DNA of 64,000 nt from C-114 sp963719285 (lineage in GTDB: Bacteria > Chloroflexota > Limnocylindria > Limnocylindrales > CSP1-4), in the NCBI GenBank assembly GCA_963719285.1, contig CAVRBO010000001.1:62001-126000 (forward strand), written 5' to 3'. Of this stretch, positions 52,482 through 60,549 are shown one piece after another (the first letter of the stretch is position 1; each line of letters starts with the position of its first letter). The notes under the pieces are model-generated. The model was not told the DNA's origin, ran no database searches, and was given only the letters and a program-made list of their open reading frames with translations. The translations under genes were made by a program, and so were the position numbers.

Positions 52482-52552
52482 CCATGGCCGTGGGTGCATA
52501 TCGGCGGGCCGCACGGCGACCTCGACTGGAGCGTATGCACCTACGGCCATGG
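52482..52552. repeat. 19-bp inverted repeat with 33-base loop
   Basis: Arms CCATGGCCGTGGGTGCATA (52482-52500) and TATGCACCTACGGCCATGG (52534-52552) match at 18 of 19 positions. There is no T-run, so it is not a standard terminator. It lies in the gap between tRNA-Glu and the DUF1611 gene, where no gene is seen. It could be a dispersed palindromic element or an RNA structure. Confidence 0.6.
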
Positions 52553-52672
52553 AGCCCCGGAGCCTCTCCGGGCCATCCGAACGTGATCCGGGGGGTGTCG
52601 AGGGGCGACGGTCGGTAGACTGAACGGCCGACGGGGCTCGGTGGGTGGGGAGCACGGAACGAGGAGGCGGCT

Positions 52673-53776
52673 TTGGCGTCGGGAGCATCGGGGCGACGGA
52701 TCGTCATCCTCGCCGAGGGGCAGTTCGGCCCGCACCATGGCAAGACCGCGATGGGCGTACTGCGCTACGGGCCCGACCCGGTCGTGGCCGTGATCGACTC
52801 GACCAAGGATGGGCGGAACGTCCGTGAGTGGCTCGGCGAGGATCCGCGCTTCGACGTCCCCATCGTGGCCGGCCTCGACGAAGCCCTCGCCCGGGGCCGC
52901 GCCACGGGCCGGCCGGCGACCGCGCTCCTCATCGGCATCGCGCCCACCGGCGGCAAGCTCCCCCAGCCCTGGCGCGACACGATCCTCGCGGCGATCCGGG
53001 ACAAACTCGACATCCTGTCCGGCCTCCACACGATGATCGGCGACGACGCCGAGTTCGCCTCCGCGGCCGCGGCCGCCGGCGTCGAGATCGTGGACTTCCG
53101 CCGGCCGCCGGGCCGGGAGGAGACCTCGATCGGGCGGCGCCACAGGCCGGGCAAGAAGGTGATCCTCACCGTCGGGACCGACTGCGCCATCGGCAAGATG
53201 AGCGTCGCGCTGGAGCTGGTGAAGGCGGCGACCGACCAGGGCCTCAAGGCGGCCTTCGTGCCGACCGGCCAGACCGGGATGATGATCGCGGGCTGGGGCG
53301 TGGCCGTGGACCGGGTCATCAGCGACTTCTCGAACGGGACATGCGAGTGGCTGACCGAGCAGGGTGAGGAGCGCGGCGACTGGGTCATCGTGGAAGGCCA
53401 GGGCTCGCTCGACCATCCCGCCTACAGCGCGGTGACCCTCGGGCTCATCCACGGCTGCACGCCCCAGGCGATGATCATGGTCCACAAGCCGGGTCTCGCC
53501 GACCACGACTTCGACCACGTCGACGACGCCCACTTTCCGATCAAGCCGCTGCCCGAGTTCATCCGCTTGCACGAGGCGGTCGCCGGGCTCGTCGCGCCGT
53601 CGAAGGTGGTGGGGGTCGCGCTTAACACGTCGCTCTACCCGGACGAGGTCGAGGCCCGCCGGATCGTGGCCGACACGGAGGCCCTCACCGGGCTGCCGTG
53701 CGACGACCCGGTCCGCTTCGGGCCCGATCGGTTGTGGGCGGCGGTCCGGCCCGCCGTCGAGGCGCTCGTCCCGTGA
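52673..53776 (+). CDS. DUF1611 (DgcN-like) protein
   Basis: A 367-residue P-loop-like protein. Residues 1-140 form a Rossmann-type domain (IVILAEGQFGPHHGKTAMGVLRYGPDPVVAVIDSTKDG, then LLIGIAPTGGKLP). Residues 155-330 hold a GTPase-like loop VGTDCAIGKMSVALEL and VPTGQTGMMIAGWGVAVDRVISDF, then VEGQGSLDHPAYSAVTLGLIHG. DgcN of this family is reported to N-acetylate D-glutamate and works with an epimerase-like DgcA, which is the next gene here. TTG 52673 is the start, with GAGGAGG six bases upstream. The stop overlaps the next GTG. Confidence 0.8.
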   Translation: MASGASGRRIVILAEGQFGPHHGKTAMGVLRYGPDPVVAVIDSTKDGRNVREWLGEDPRFDVPIVAGLDEALARGRATGRPATALLIGIAPTGGKLPQPWRDTILAAIRDKLDILSGLHTMIGDDAEFASAAAAAGVEIVDFRRPPGREETSIGRRHRPGKKVILTVGTDCAIGKMSVALELVKAATDQGLKAAFVPTGQTGMMIAGWGVAVDRVISDFSNGTCEWLTEQGEERGDWVIVEGQGSLDHPAYSAVTLGLIHGCTPQAMIMVHKPGLADHDFDHVDDAHFPIKPLPEFIRLHEAVAGLVAPSKVVGVALNTSLYPDEVEARRIVADTEALTGLPCDDPVRFGPDRLWAAVRPAVEALVP

Positions 53777-54852
53777 AGGCCTCGTTCAGCGCGGGTCCGC
53801 TCCACCTCGAGGCCGCCTCGATCGCGATCCCGTACCGCGACCCGTTCCGCATCGCCCGTTCGCATGGCCCGGAAGGCATGACCTCGGTCATCGTCGAACT
53901 CCGCCATGACGGCCTGCCCGGCATCGTCGGGTACGGCGAGGGGTATCCTGACGCGTACTACGGCGAGACGGTCGAGACGATCGGGGTCGTCCTGCCGGTC
54001 CTCCTCGCGAGCGTCGACCCGGCCGTGCTTGACGCCGATGGGGCCACCGCCGAAACGGCCCTGGCCGGCGTCGCGGCCGGGTTCGACGACCGGATCGCCC
54101 ACAACGGGGCGGCCAAGTGCGCGCTCGACATCGCCCTCCACGACCTGCTCGGCAAGCGCCTCGGTCTGCCCGTGCATCGGCTGCTCGGCCTGCCTGCCGC
54201 GATCCCGCCGACCGACTTCACGATCGGCATCGACGAGCCCGAGATCGTCGCCGCCAGGGCCGAACGCGCGAGTCACTTCCCGGCGCTCAAGATCAAGCTC
54301 GGCGGGCCGCAGGATCTCGCGACCCTCGAAGCCGTCCGACGCGTGTTCACCGGTCCGATCCGAGTCGATGCCAACACCGGTTGGGAGCCCGACGATGGGG
54401 CGCGCCTGCTGCCCGATCTCGTCCGCCTCGGCGTGGAGCTCATCGAGCAGCCGTTCCCGCGCCACCGCCTGGATCAGATGGCCTGGCTCCAGGAACGTTC
54501 GGAGCTGCCGATCGTCGCCGACGAGAGCGCCGTGACGATCGACGACCTGGCCGGGCTCGTCGGCGTGGTCAAGGGGGTCAACGTGAAGCTCGCCAAGTGC
54601 GGCGGCGTAGGCCCCGCGAAACGGATGCTCGAGCGGGCGCGCGACCTCGGCTTCCAGCGGTTCGAGGGCTGCATGGAGGAGACCCGGGTCGGCATCGCGG
54701 CGTCGGCCGCGGTGGCATCGCTCGCCGATTGGGTCGACCTCGACGGATGCCTGCTCCTCGCCGACGACCCGTTCGAAGGCCTCGACCTCGGGTCCGACCA
54801 CCGCTGGCGGCTGACCGACGCGCCTGGCCTGGGGGTCCGCCCGGTCGGCTGA
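53773..54852 (+). CDS. Dipeptide epimerase / N-acetyl amino acid racemase-like (enolase superfamily)
   Basis: A 359-residue barrel enzyme of the muconate-lactonizing subgroup. The KxK motif is seen as ALKIKLG, the three metal ligands as RVDANTGW, ELIEQPF and VADESA, and the second base as NVKLAKCGG. The capping domain is residues 1-130. The usual role is Ala-Glu dipeptide epimerisation in peptidoglycan recycling. Coupled to a DUF1611 gene by GTGA, it fits DgcA, which acts on N-acetyl-D-glutamate. Both readings are plausible; D-glutamate use is preferred on context. Confidence 0.82.
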   Translation: MKASFSAGPLHLEAASIAIPYRDPFRIARSHGPEGMTSVIVELRHDGLPGIVGYGEGYPDAYYGETVETIGVVLPVLLASVDPAVLDADGATAETALAGVAAGFDDRIAHNGAAKCALDIALHDLLGKRLGLPVHRLLGLPAAIPPTDFTIGIDEPEIVAARAERASHFPALKIKLGGPQDLATLEAVRRVFTGPIRVDANTGWEPDDGARLLPDLVRLGVELIEQPFPRHRLDQMAWLQERSELPIVADESAVTIDDLAGLVGVVKGVNVKLAKCGGVGPAKRMLERARDLGFQRFEGCMEETRVGIAASAAVASLADWVDLDGCLLLADDPFEGLDLGSDHRWRLTDAPGLGVRPVG

Positions 54853-55091
54853 GTCCGAGATGGCCGGCCCCGTTGGTGGAACGTCTGTTCGTGTGGACGA
54901 AGTTGTGGATGAGAAGGTGGAGAAACCCCTTCCCGGTCATCCGCCCCGGGGCCTACGATGTCGGGACCGCCGCCGAAGACCCCGGGACCGGACGAGGCGG
55001 TTGCCCCCAGAGGCTCCGTGGCGTGACCCGCCCATCTTCGTGGTCGCGCGCGTCCTCGTAACCGAGCGCGAGGAAGGAGGGCTCCTGATTG

Positions 55092-55502
55092 ATGGATTCC
55101 CGCAGGCCCAGCCGGGTCGAGGCAGCGACCGCCGGATCGGCGGCAGCGCACTCGACCGGATCATCGGCCGAGGCCGCAGCGTTCATCCGGTTCTGCTACC
55201 GCCGCCGCCGCACCGGCTGGCCGGAGCTGTACGACGAGATGTGCGCCGTGGCGAGCCGACGGTTGTACAACGGATGGGGGTTCCAGGAGCTGGCCGACAT
55301 CGGGATCGGGTTCAGCCTCTTCGAGACCCCGACGCTGGCGGCCCTGGCACGTGAGATCGCGCTCGAGGAGGCCGAGCGGCGTGCCCGCGGCACGACCGCC
55401 CCGGCGACGGTCGCACCATCGGCCGTGACGTCAGAAACAGGGGGCGAGAGCGGAGAGACGGCACCGGCTCCGCTCCGGCTCGCTGGGGTGGTCGCCACCT
55501 GA
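55092..55502 (+). CDS. Hypothetical helical protein
   Basis: A 136-residue protein of unknown function. After a Ser/Ala-rich 25 residues comes a folded core (AAAFIRFCYRRRRTGWPELYDEMCAVASRRLYNGWGFQELADIGIGFSLFETPTLAALAREIALEEAERRARG) and a Thr/Ala/Gly tail. The core is helical with two Cys. ATG 55092 follows a GGAGG about 12 bases upstream; TTG 55089 is an alternative. The 239 bases before it contain no other gene. I recall no family name for it. Confidence 0.55.
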   Translation: MDSRRPSRVEAATAGSAAAHSTGSSAEAAAFIRFCYRRRRTGWPELYDEMCAVASRRLYNGWGFQELADIGIGFSLFETPTLAALAREIALEEAERRARGTTAPATVAPSAVTSETGGESGETAPAPLRLAGVVAT

Positions 55503-55566
55503 CCCGGGCACCGGCCACAGGCCGGCGGATCGCGCACTCATCCCGTTCCGAGGTGGAACGGCCAAC

Positions 55567-55596
55567 GAACCCCCGACGCCACGGCGGCGGGGGTTC
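55567..55596. terminator. Terminator between convergent genes
   Basis: GAACCCCCG (55567-55575) and CGGGGGTTC (55588-55596) form a nine-base stem with a 12-base loop. It separates the gene ending at 55502 from the minus-strand gene ending at 55646. Confidence 0.6.
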
Positions 55597-55645
55597 TCGA
55601 ATTCCGCGCCGGACCGACCGGACGGTCGCGATCGGCGACCGGTGG

Positions 55646-55873
55646 TCAGGCGCGGATCCGGCGGCGGGCCATCTCGCCCTCGATCTGGCGCTCGGCCTCG
55701 ACGTACCGGTCGATCTGCTCGCGCAGCTGGTTCGCCTCGGGGACGTAGAGGTGGACCTGCTGCTGGAGGATGTAGCTCAGCCGACGACTCGTCATCCGCA
55801 CGTGATCGAGGTTTTTCAGGAGCACGAGCGGATCCATCGTTGCGAGGTCCGTCGGGGCGTACATCTGCTGCAT
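55646..55873 (-). CDS. Small coiled-coil protein
   Basis: A 75-residue cytosolic protein, mostly helix: LVLLKNLDHVRMTSRRLSYILQQQVHLYVPEANQLREQIDRYVEAERQIEGEMARRR. It reads like a small conserved Chloroflexota protein but no function is known. On the minus strand TAGAAT ends six bases before the ATG at 55873, the leaderless pattern. It lies downstream of the methyltransferase gene on the same strand but has its own promoter. Confidence 0.6.
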   Translation of the reverse strand: MQQMYAPTDLATMDPLVLLKNLDHVRMTSRRLSYILQQQVHLYVPEANQLREQIDRYVEAERQIEGEMARRRIRA

Positions 55874-55879
55874 GGCGGC

Positions 55880-55885
55880 ATTCTA
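55880..55885 (-). promoter_or_regulatory. -10 element, leaderless start of the coiled-coil gene
   Basis: On the minus strand TAGAAT ends six bases before ATG 55873. Confidence 0.5.
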
Positions 55886-55912
55886 TCCGTCACCGGCCGA
55901 CGCCAGCGGACC

Positions 55913-57370
55913 TCAGAGGGCGCGGAGGCCTCGCGGCGGCCAGTCCCAGGCGATCGGCGCCGAGAGGCTCGACAGGGCGCGCCGACGGCCGGCGTCCGAT
56001 GCTCCCAGGACGAGGATGCGGTCGGTCTTCGTCGCCCGGCCCGCCTCCGAGCCCCACAGCTTGGTCATCTTCCGGTGCGAGGCGATGGGGTCCACGACGA
56101 TGCCCGCGAGCGCGTAGCCCTCGGGCGCCGCGGCGCTCTCCCAGACGTGTTCGGCGAGGCCGAAGCCGGTGCTGATCTCGCGTCCCCGGTCGAGCTCGAC
56201 GTCGCCGATCACGAGCACGACGATCGCGTCGTCGGCGAGTGCCGGGCGAAGGCCGGCGAGGACATCGCGCACGAACGCGAGGTAGGGTGTGCGGTGGTGG
56301 GCGTCGTCGAGCGCCGCGTCGATGGCCCTGGCGTCCTCGCCTAGGAACCATGTGCGCAGCCAGTTGTAGTAGCCGTACTTCACGACCCGGAGGTACGGCG
56401 GCGAAGTGACCACCAGGCGGGCTCGATCCGGCAGCCCGCGGGCATGGAGGGCGGCGTGGGCGCGCACCCCGGCGTCCCGCGCGTCGCCGGCGAGCGCGAT
56501 GCCCGGCGTCGTCGGCAGTGGCAGGCGGTACAGCCGGTCGAGCTTGAGGTCGAGGCAGGCGAAGACGTCGCGCTCGGGCGAGGCGAACGCGGTCCGGGCC
56601 GCGAAGTCGCGCACGTAGCGCGGGGCCATGCTGAACGTGTTCGGCATGAGCTCCGAGAGGTACGTCTGCGACTTGCCGTGGAGGATGCCGGTGATCGCCG
56701 CGGCGATGAACCGGTCGACCCGCTCGTCCAGGCGCAGGGTCGAGCGGACGTACAGCAGCTGCGCCAGCGTGCGCGGATGGAACGCGAGGGCGACCTCGGC
56801 TGGGACGACCTCGTCGGCCGCTCCGGGTCCACGTCCCGTACCGGCGGTGGGGACCCCGGCCGTGCCCCGACCCTCGTCGGCCATCACCCGCTCCGCGAGC
56901 GCGACCCAGCCGGCCGCGACGCCCGCCCAGCCCAGGCGCAGGGCCGTGACGCGCGTGCGCGCCTCAGCCGGGCCGGCAGGCTCGACCTTCGAGGCGGTGA
57001 GCAGGTGAGCGAACGGGTTGAGGTCGTTGCCGACGCCGATCCGGCCCTCGGCGCAGGCCTGGAGCGGGGTCGTGCCACGGCCGCTGAAGGGGTCGAGCAC
57101 GACGTCGCCCGGCCGTGACCAGCGCGCGATGAACGCATGGGCGAGCGCGGCCGGGAAGCTCGCCAGGTACGAACACATCGGGTGGAGGCTCGGGCCCCAC
57201 AGCCGCTGCTGGTCCTTCCATTCGGGCAGGAGTGGCAGCACCGGCAGGTCGAGTGGGAGCTCGAGGGCGAGCTGTCCGGAGGCCGTCCGCCGGACCGGGA
57301 CCCGCCGACGGGTCGTCGGCGAGGCGGGGAGCGTCGCGCCCCCGTCCGTCCTCGTGCGTGGTTCGCCCAC
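55913..57370 (-). CDS. Orphan DNA methyltransferase (N4-cytosine/N6-adenine type)
   Basis: A 485-residue AdoMet-dependent DNA methyltransferase. The cofactor loop is DPFSGRGTTPLQACAEGRIGVGNDLNPFA and the catalytic motif is VVTSPPYLRVVKYGYYNWLRTWFLG, giving the order AdoMet motif then SPPY. The region between (residues 120-330) probably recognises DNA. No restriction endonuclease neighbours it, so it is an orphan that may mark DNA for regulation or protect against incoming enzymes. GTG 57370 has GGAGG four bases upstream on the minus strand; longer frames are less likely. Confidence 0.78.
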   Translation of the reverse strand: MGEPRTRTDGGATLPASPTTRRRVPVRRTASGQLALELPLDLPVLPLLPEWKDQQRLWGPSLHPMCSYLASFPAALAHAFIARWSRPGDVVLDPFSGRGTTPLQACAEGRIGVGNDLNPFAHLLTASKVEPAGPAEARTRVTALRLGWAGVAAGWVALAERVMADEGRGTAGVPTAGTGRGPGAADEVVPAEVALAFHPRTLAQLLYVRSTLRLDERVDRFIAAAITGILHGKSQTYLSELMPNTFSMAPRYVRDFAARTAFASPERDVFACLDLKLDRLYRLPLPTTPGIALAGDARDAGVRAHAALHARGLPDRARLVVTSPPYLRVVKYGYYNWLRTWFLGEDARAIDAALDDAHHRTPYLAFVRDVLAGLRPALADDAIVVLVIGDVELDRGREISTGFGLAEHVWESAAAPEGYALAGIVVDPIASHRKMTKLWGSEAGRATKTDRILVLGASDAGRRRALSSLSAPIAWDWPPRGLRAL

Positions 57371-57750
57371 TCGACCTCCGCGCTCACCCGGCCGATCCCG
57401 GCGGCAGGGGCGCGGAGCATAGCACGGCCGAATCTCCGGTCCGGGACGCCGCGCGGCCTCGACGTAGCGGTCGCGAAACGGCGGGGAGTACCCTGTCATC
57501 GAGCTCGAGGCTGTGTGCGGAACCGCCCGGCCGGCGGGAGTTCGGAGATGGTCGTGAGGCTGTCTTCGGGCATCGACGGTCGATCGCGGGCCCGTCCCCA
57601 CCGTCCGGTCCGACTCACCGGCGAAGAGGCCACCAGGGCTCATCGCGATGGGCCGCGATGTCGGTTTCGACCGCGGCTCATCGCCCCATCCATCCGTCGT
57701 GCGTCGGAGCGCGTTCAGCAGCGGGGTATCCTTCTGGCCGTCGCGCGCCC
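57371..57750. other. Non-coding spacer between methyltransferase gene and tRNA-Arg
   Basis: In these 380 bases I see no gene. On the minus strand TATGCT at 57418-57423 is a probable -10 for the methyltransferase gene. On the plus strand TATCCT at 57727-57732 is a probable -10 for tRNA-Arg. The middle has no repeat or palindrome. Confidence 0.5.
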
Positions 57751-57826
57751 GTCCCCGTAGCTCAGTGGATAGAGCAACCGCCTTCTAAGCGGAAGGTCGC
57801 AGGTTCGAACCCTGCCGGGGACGCCA
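57751..57826 (+). tRNA. tRNA-Arg (anticodon TCT)
   Basis: A complete cloverleaf: acceptor GTCCCCG pairs with CGGGGAC, D-arm AGCTCAGTGGATAGAGC, anticodon stem CCGC/GCGG around loop CTTCTAA giving TCT for AGA, T-arm GCAGGTTCGAACCCTGC, and an encoded CCA. AGA is rare in this GC-rich genome. Confidence 0.95.
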
Positions 57827-57860
57827 CTCTCGAAGCCACGCGACGCAGAGAACGCCCCTG

Positions 57861-58415
57861 CTAGTCCATCGCCTGAGCGGCGCTCACCGCGAAGAGCGTG
57901 AACACGACCGAGATCGTCAGGTACACGCCCAGGAAGATCAGAACGCTGGTCGGCGGATCCTGGATGTTCGAGACCGCGATGGCGAGCGCGAAGGCACTCA
58001 GGAAGGCGAGGACACCCGTGCACCCCAGGCTGTAGCGGCCCGGGCGGATGAGGATCTTCAGGCCGATGAGGATCTCGACGACGCTGATGACCATGGCGAT
58101 CGCCACGGCGGTACCCAGGGCACGCTCGAGACTGGGCGGAAGGGGCTGGTCGAAGAGCTTGCCCGAGTACCACAGGTTCAAGGTCGAGAAGAATCCGATC
58201 ACGCCCGGGATAAGCCAGTACAGCCCGATCAGGACGATCACGATGCCGAAGCAACCGAACCGGCCGCGCGTCCGCGGCTCCGAGGGCGTCGCCAGGACCA
58301 CCGGCTCGACGACGGGTCGTCCGTACTGGGTTCCGGCGTATTTCTCCGAGTAGGACACGTCCTCACGAGGCGGGGTCGGTGGCCGGCTGATCGGGTCGTC
58401 CGCGCCGCCCGTCAC
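57861..58415 (-). CDS. Four-helix membrane protein
   Basis: A 184-residue protein with a polar N-terminal 50 residues and four hydrophobic helices (CFGIVIVLIGLYWLIPGVIGFF; LGTAVAIAMVISVVEILIGLKIL; LGCTGVLAFLSAFALAIAVS; VLIFLGVYLTISVVFTLFAVSA). I recognise no family. The start is uncertain: GTG 58415 is chosen because a 13-residue leader ORF with an optimal ribosome site ends in TGA overlapping it. Earlier in-frame TTG and ATG codons lie in or before the predicted promoter. Confidence 0.6.
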   Translation of the reverse strand: MTGGADDPISRPPTPPREDVSYSEKYAGTQYGRPVVEPVVLATPSEPRTRGRFGCFGIVIVLIGLYWLIPGVIGFFSTLNLWYSGKLFDQPLPPSLERALGTAVAIAMVISVVEILIGLKILIRPGRYSLGCTGVLAFLSAFALAIAVSNIQDPPTSVLIFLGVYLTISVVFTLFAVSAAQAMD

Positions 58416-58453
58416 GTCCTCCCCGCCGGGTGCAACCGGATCGGATCGTCCAT
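58412..58453 (-). CDS. 13-residue leader ORF before the four-helix membrane protein
   Basis: On the minus strand GGAGGAGG lies six bases before ATG 58453. The ORF reads MDDPIRLHPAGRT and its TGA overlaps GTG 58415 of the next gene as GTGA. A TACGAT box (58493-58498, minus strand) would put the transcript start about 33 bases upstream. The strong ribosome site belongs to the leader, so the main gene is probably translated by coupling. Confidence 0.4.
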   Translation of the reverse strand: MDDPIRLHPAGRT

Positions 58454-58569
58454 CGATCGCCTCCTCCCGTGTCGACAATGAGCGATGTGATGATCGTAGC
58501 CCCATCGTCGAGCCCGATGTCGTCGGGGGAGGCTGGTACCGTACGGACGATGCGGGACTTGGCGGGGCC

Positions 58570-60027
58570 GTGATCTCCCGACGTCGTCGGTCCACGCTGG
58601 CCGCCGTGGGCCTGCTCATGGCGCTCGCCGGGTGCGGCGCGAACCCGACGGTCCCGTCGGCCGGGGCCACGCCGGACAGCACGACCGTCGAACCATCGGG
58701 GACGGCCCCACCGACGACGAGCGCCCCCACCGCGATCGCCTCCGCGTCCGCGACCGGTGAGCGAGCCTGCGCCTGGAAGCCCGGCGATCCCGTCGCGACG
58801 ATGCCGGATGCGGTCGTGCACGCTCCGGTGCCATCCCCGGAGCCGCTCGGCAGCCCACCGCCCCCCTCGACCGTGAACCTCGCCACGACCACGAAGCAGA
58901 TCGCGACCCTCAACGCGCTCGCGCGCGCGGTCAGCGAGAACTACGTCGATCCCGCCTTCAACGGCAAGGACTGGCCGGCGATCGTCAACCGCTACCGCGT
59001 GCTCGTCGAGGGCGGCCTGAGCGACGACGACTTCTACGCCGCGATGGAGCTCATGGTCGAGGAGCTCGGCGACGACCACTCGCAGTTCCAGAGCCCCACC
59101 GAGAGGGCCGAAGCGGACGCCGAGCTGGCCGGCCACAACGACTACGTGGGCATCGGCGTGAGCGTGGAGCCGCTCCGGGAGGCCGATCTTGCCGTGGTCA
59201 TCCTCACGTTCCCGGGGAGCGCCGCCGAAGCCGCCGGCATCCAGGCCCATGACGCGATCCTGAAGATCGACGGCGTGTCCGTGTTCGACGCGAACGGGGC
59301 ATCGACCGTGAGCCGGCTGCGCGGCCCCGAGGGCTCGAACGTCAGGGTCACCGTCCAGCGACCCGGCGAAGTCGCCCACGACATCACGATCACTCGGGCC
59401 AAGGTCGGGGGTGGCCTGCCCGTCGCGTCGTGCCTCATCGCGGGCACGCGCGTCGGCTACATCTTCCTGCCGACGCTGTTCGACCAGACCGTCCCGGGCC
59501 AGGTCCGCGCGGCCCTCGAGAAGATGACGGTCGATGGGCCGCTGGCCGGCCTCATCGTCGACAACCGCGAGGATCCCGGCGGCTCGAGTACGGTCCTCGA
59601 GCCGCTGCTTGGCCTGTTCGTGTCGGGTCACGTGGGCTCGTTCAAGGCCCGGACAGACAGCCGGCCGCTCGTGATCAAGGCCGAGGACGTCGGCGGGTCC
59701 CAGAGCGTGCCGCTCGTGGTCCTCGTCGGCCGGGACACCGTGAGCTTCGGCGAGATCATGAGCGGGATCCTCCAGGCTGAGGGTCGCGCCAAGGTCATCG
59801 GCGAGACGACGCTGGGCAACGTGGAGACCCTGTCCGGGTTCGACTTCAAGGACGGCTCGCGCGCCTGGCTCGCGCGGGAGACCTTCGTCGCCGACGGGGC
59901 GACGTACGGCCCGTGGGAGGACACCGGGATCGAGCCCGATGTCTCCGTCCCCACGCGCTGGGACCTGTTCACGGAGGCGGACGATCCCGTCTTCCCGGCG
60001 GCCCTCCAGGCGCTCGGGGTCCACTGA
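58570..60027 (+). CDS. S41-family C-terminal-processing protease, lipoprotein
   Basis: A 485-residue exported serine protease. Lipobox LAGC near residue 22 anchors it outside the membrane. A Thr/Pro/Ser tether runs to about 95, then an N-terminal helical domain, a PDZ domain (GIGVSVEPLREADLAVVILTFPGSAAEAAGIQAHDAILKIDGV, about 195-285), and the protease core. The catalytic serine lies in VVLVGRDTVSFGEIMSGIL; a lysine-type dyad partner is not clear in the following GRAKVIGETTLGNVE, where a Lys is present. GTG 58570 gives a good signal peptide. Substrates are unknown. Confidence 0.85.
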   Translation: MISRRRRSTLAAVGLLMALAGCGANPTVPSAGATPDSTTVEPSGTAPPTTSAPTAIASASATGERACAWKPGDPVATMPDAVVHAPVPSPEPLGSPPPPSTVNLATTTKQIATLNALARAVSENYVDPAFNGKDWPAIVNRYRVLVEGGLSDDDFYAAMELMVEELGDDHSQFQSPTERAEADAELAGHNDYVGIGVSVEPLREADLAVVILTFPGSAAEAAGIQAHDAILKIDGVSVFDANGASTVSRLRGPEGSNVRVTVQRPGEVAHDITITRAKVGGGLPVASCLIAGTRVGYIFLPTLFDQTVPGQVRAALEKMTVDGPLAGLIVDNREDPGGSSTVLEPLLGLFVSGHVGSFKARTDSRPLVIKAEDVGGSQSVPLVVLVGRDTVSFGEIMSGILQAEGRAKVIGETTLGNVETLSGFDFKDGSRAWLARETFVADGATYGPWEDTGIEPDVSVPTRWDLFTEADDPVFPAALQALGVH

Positions 60028-60150
60028 CCGGCCCACGCACGGATCGGGGCCTGTCTGGTACTCCGGGTCGGGGGTCACCGGACCGAAGTACGGCTTGTTC
60101 CGTCCTCATCCAGACCGCCACACTCCTGCCAGCAGCGAGCCGGACCGCAC

Positions 60151-60181
60151 CCTTGTCCACCACATGTGTCCAAGGACAAGG
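60151..60181. promoter_or_regulatory. Inverted repeat upstream of the excisionase-type gene
   Basis: CCTTGTCC (60151-60158) and GGACAAGG (60174-60181) are perfect complements around a 15-base centre that itself holds the palindrome CACATGTG. The site lies 42 bases before ATG 60223 and suits a dimeric regulator, perhaps the gene's own product. Confidence 0.5.
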
Positions 60182-60222
60182 CGCCGTATCCGGTTCGAAG
60201 GTGCGACTGAACGAGGCAACGA

Positions 60223-60417
60223 ATGGCATCGATGGCCGTCAATGAACTTGGGCCCATGCTCACGGCGACCGAGGTCGCCGAGATGCTTCACTTGCACGTG
60301 AACACGGTGAAGCGGCTGGGCGATCGAGGGGAGCTTCCCTTCTACCGTGTGTGCAAGCGGGGCGATCGACGCTTCCGGCTGGACGACGTGATGGAGTTCC
60401 TCGCCCGCAATCGCTGA
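60223..60417 (+). CDS. Excisionase-type / BldC-like helix-turn-helix protein
   Basis: A 64-residue DNA-binding protein of the MerR-like excisionase family: LTATEVAEMLHLHVNTVKRLGDRGELPFYRVCKRGDRRFRLDDVMEFLAR. The helix-turn-helix and the wing (GDRRFRLDDV) are complete. It resembles actinobacterial BldC more than a phage Xis, and no integrase is nearby, so a stand-alone regulator is favoured. ATG 60223 has GAGG six bases upstream; ATG 60235 is an alternative. An inverted repeat upstream may be its operator. Confidence 0.82.
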   Translation: MASMAVNELGPMLTATEVAEMLHLHVNTVKRLGDRGELPFYRVCKRGDRRFRLDDVMEFLARNR

Positions 60418-60462
60418 ACTCCGCGAGCCGGCACGGCGCATCGCGCAGCACACGCACCGAGA

Positions 60463-60487
60463 GAGCGTCCGCCCGTGGCGGGCGCTC
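60463..60487. terminator. Hairpin between convergent genes
   Basis: GAGCGTCCGCC and GGCGGGCGCTC form an 11-base stem with one T-G pair and a three-base loop. It lies between the excisionase-type gene and the 3' end of the aminotransferase gene. No T-run follows, so terminator activity is tentative. Confidence 0.5.
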
Positions 60488-60549
60488 GCTGCTGTGCGGG
60501 ACGAGCTTTCCCGGTCGGCCCGGAGCGTCGTCAGTCGCCCTGACTCCGG

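Noticed and set aside
60223..60417. Prophage or integrative-element excisionase
   Set aside because: No integrase, attachment repeats or phage genes nearby. The two tRNA genes lack duplicated 3' ends in the window.
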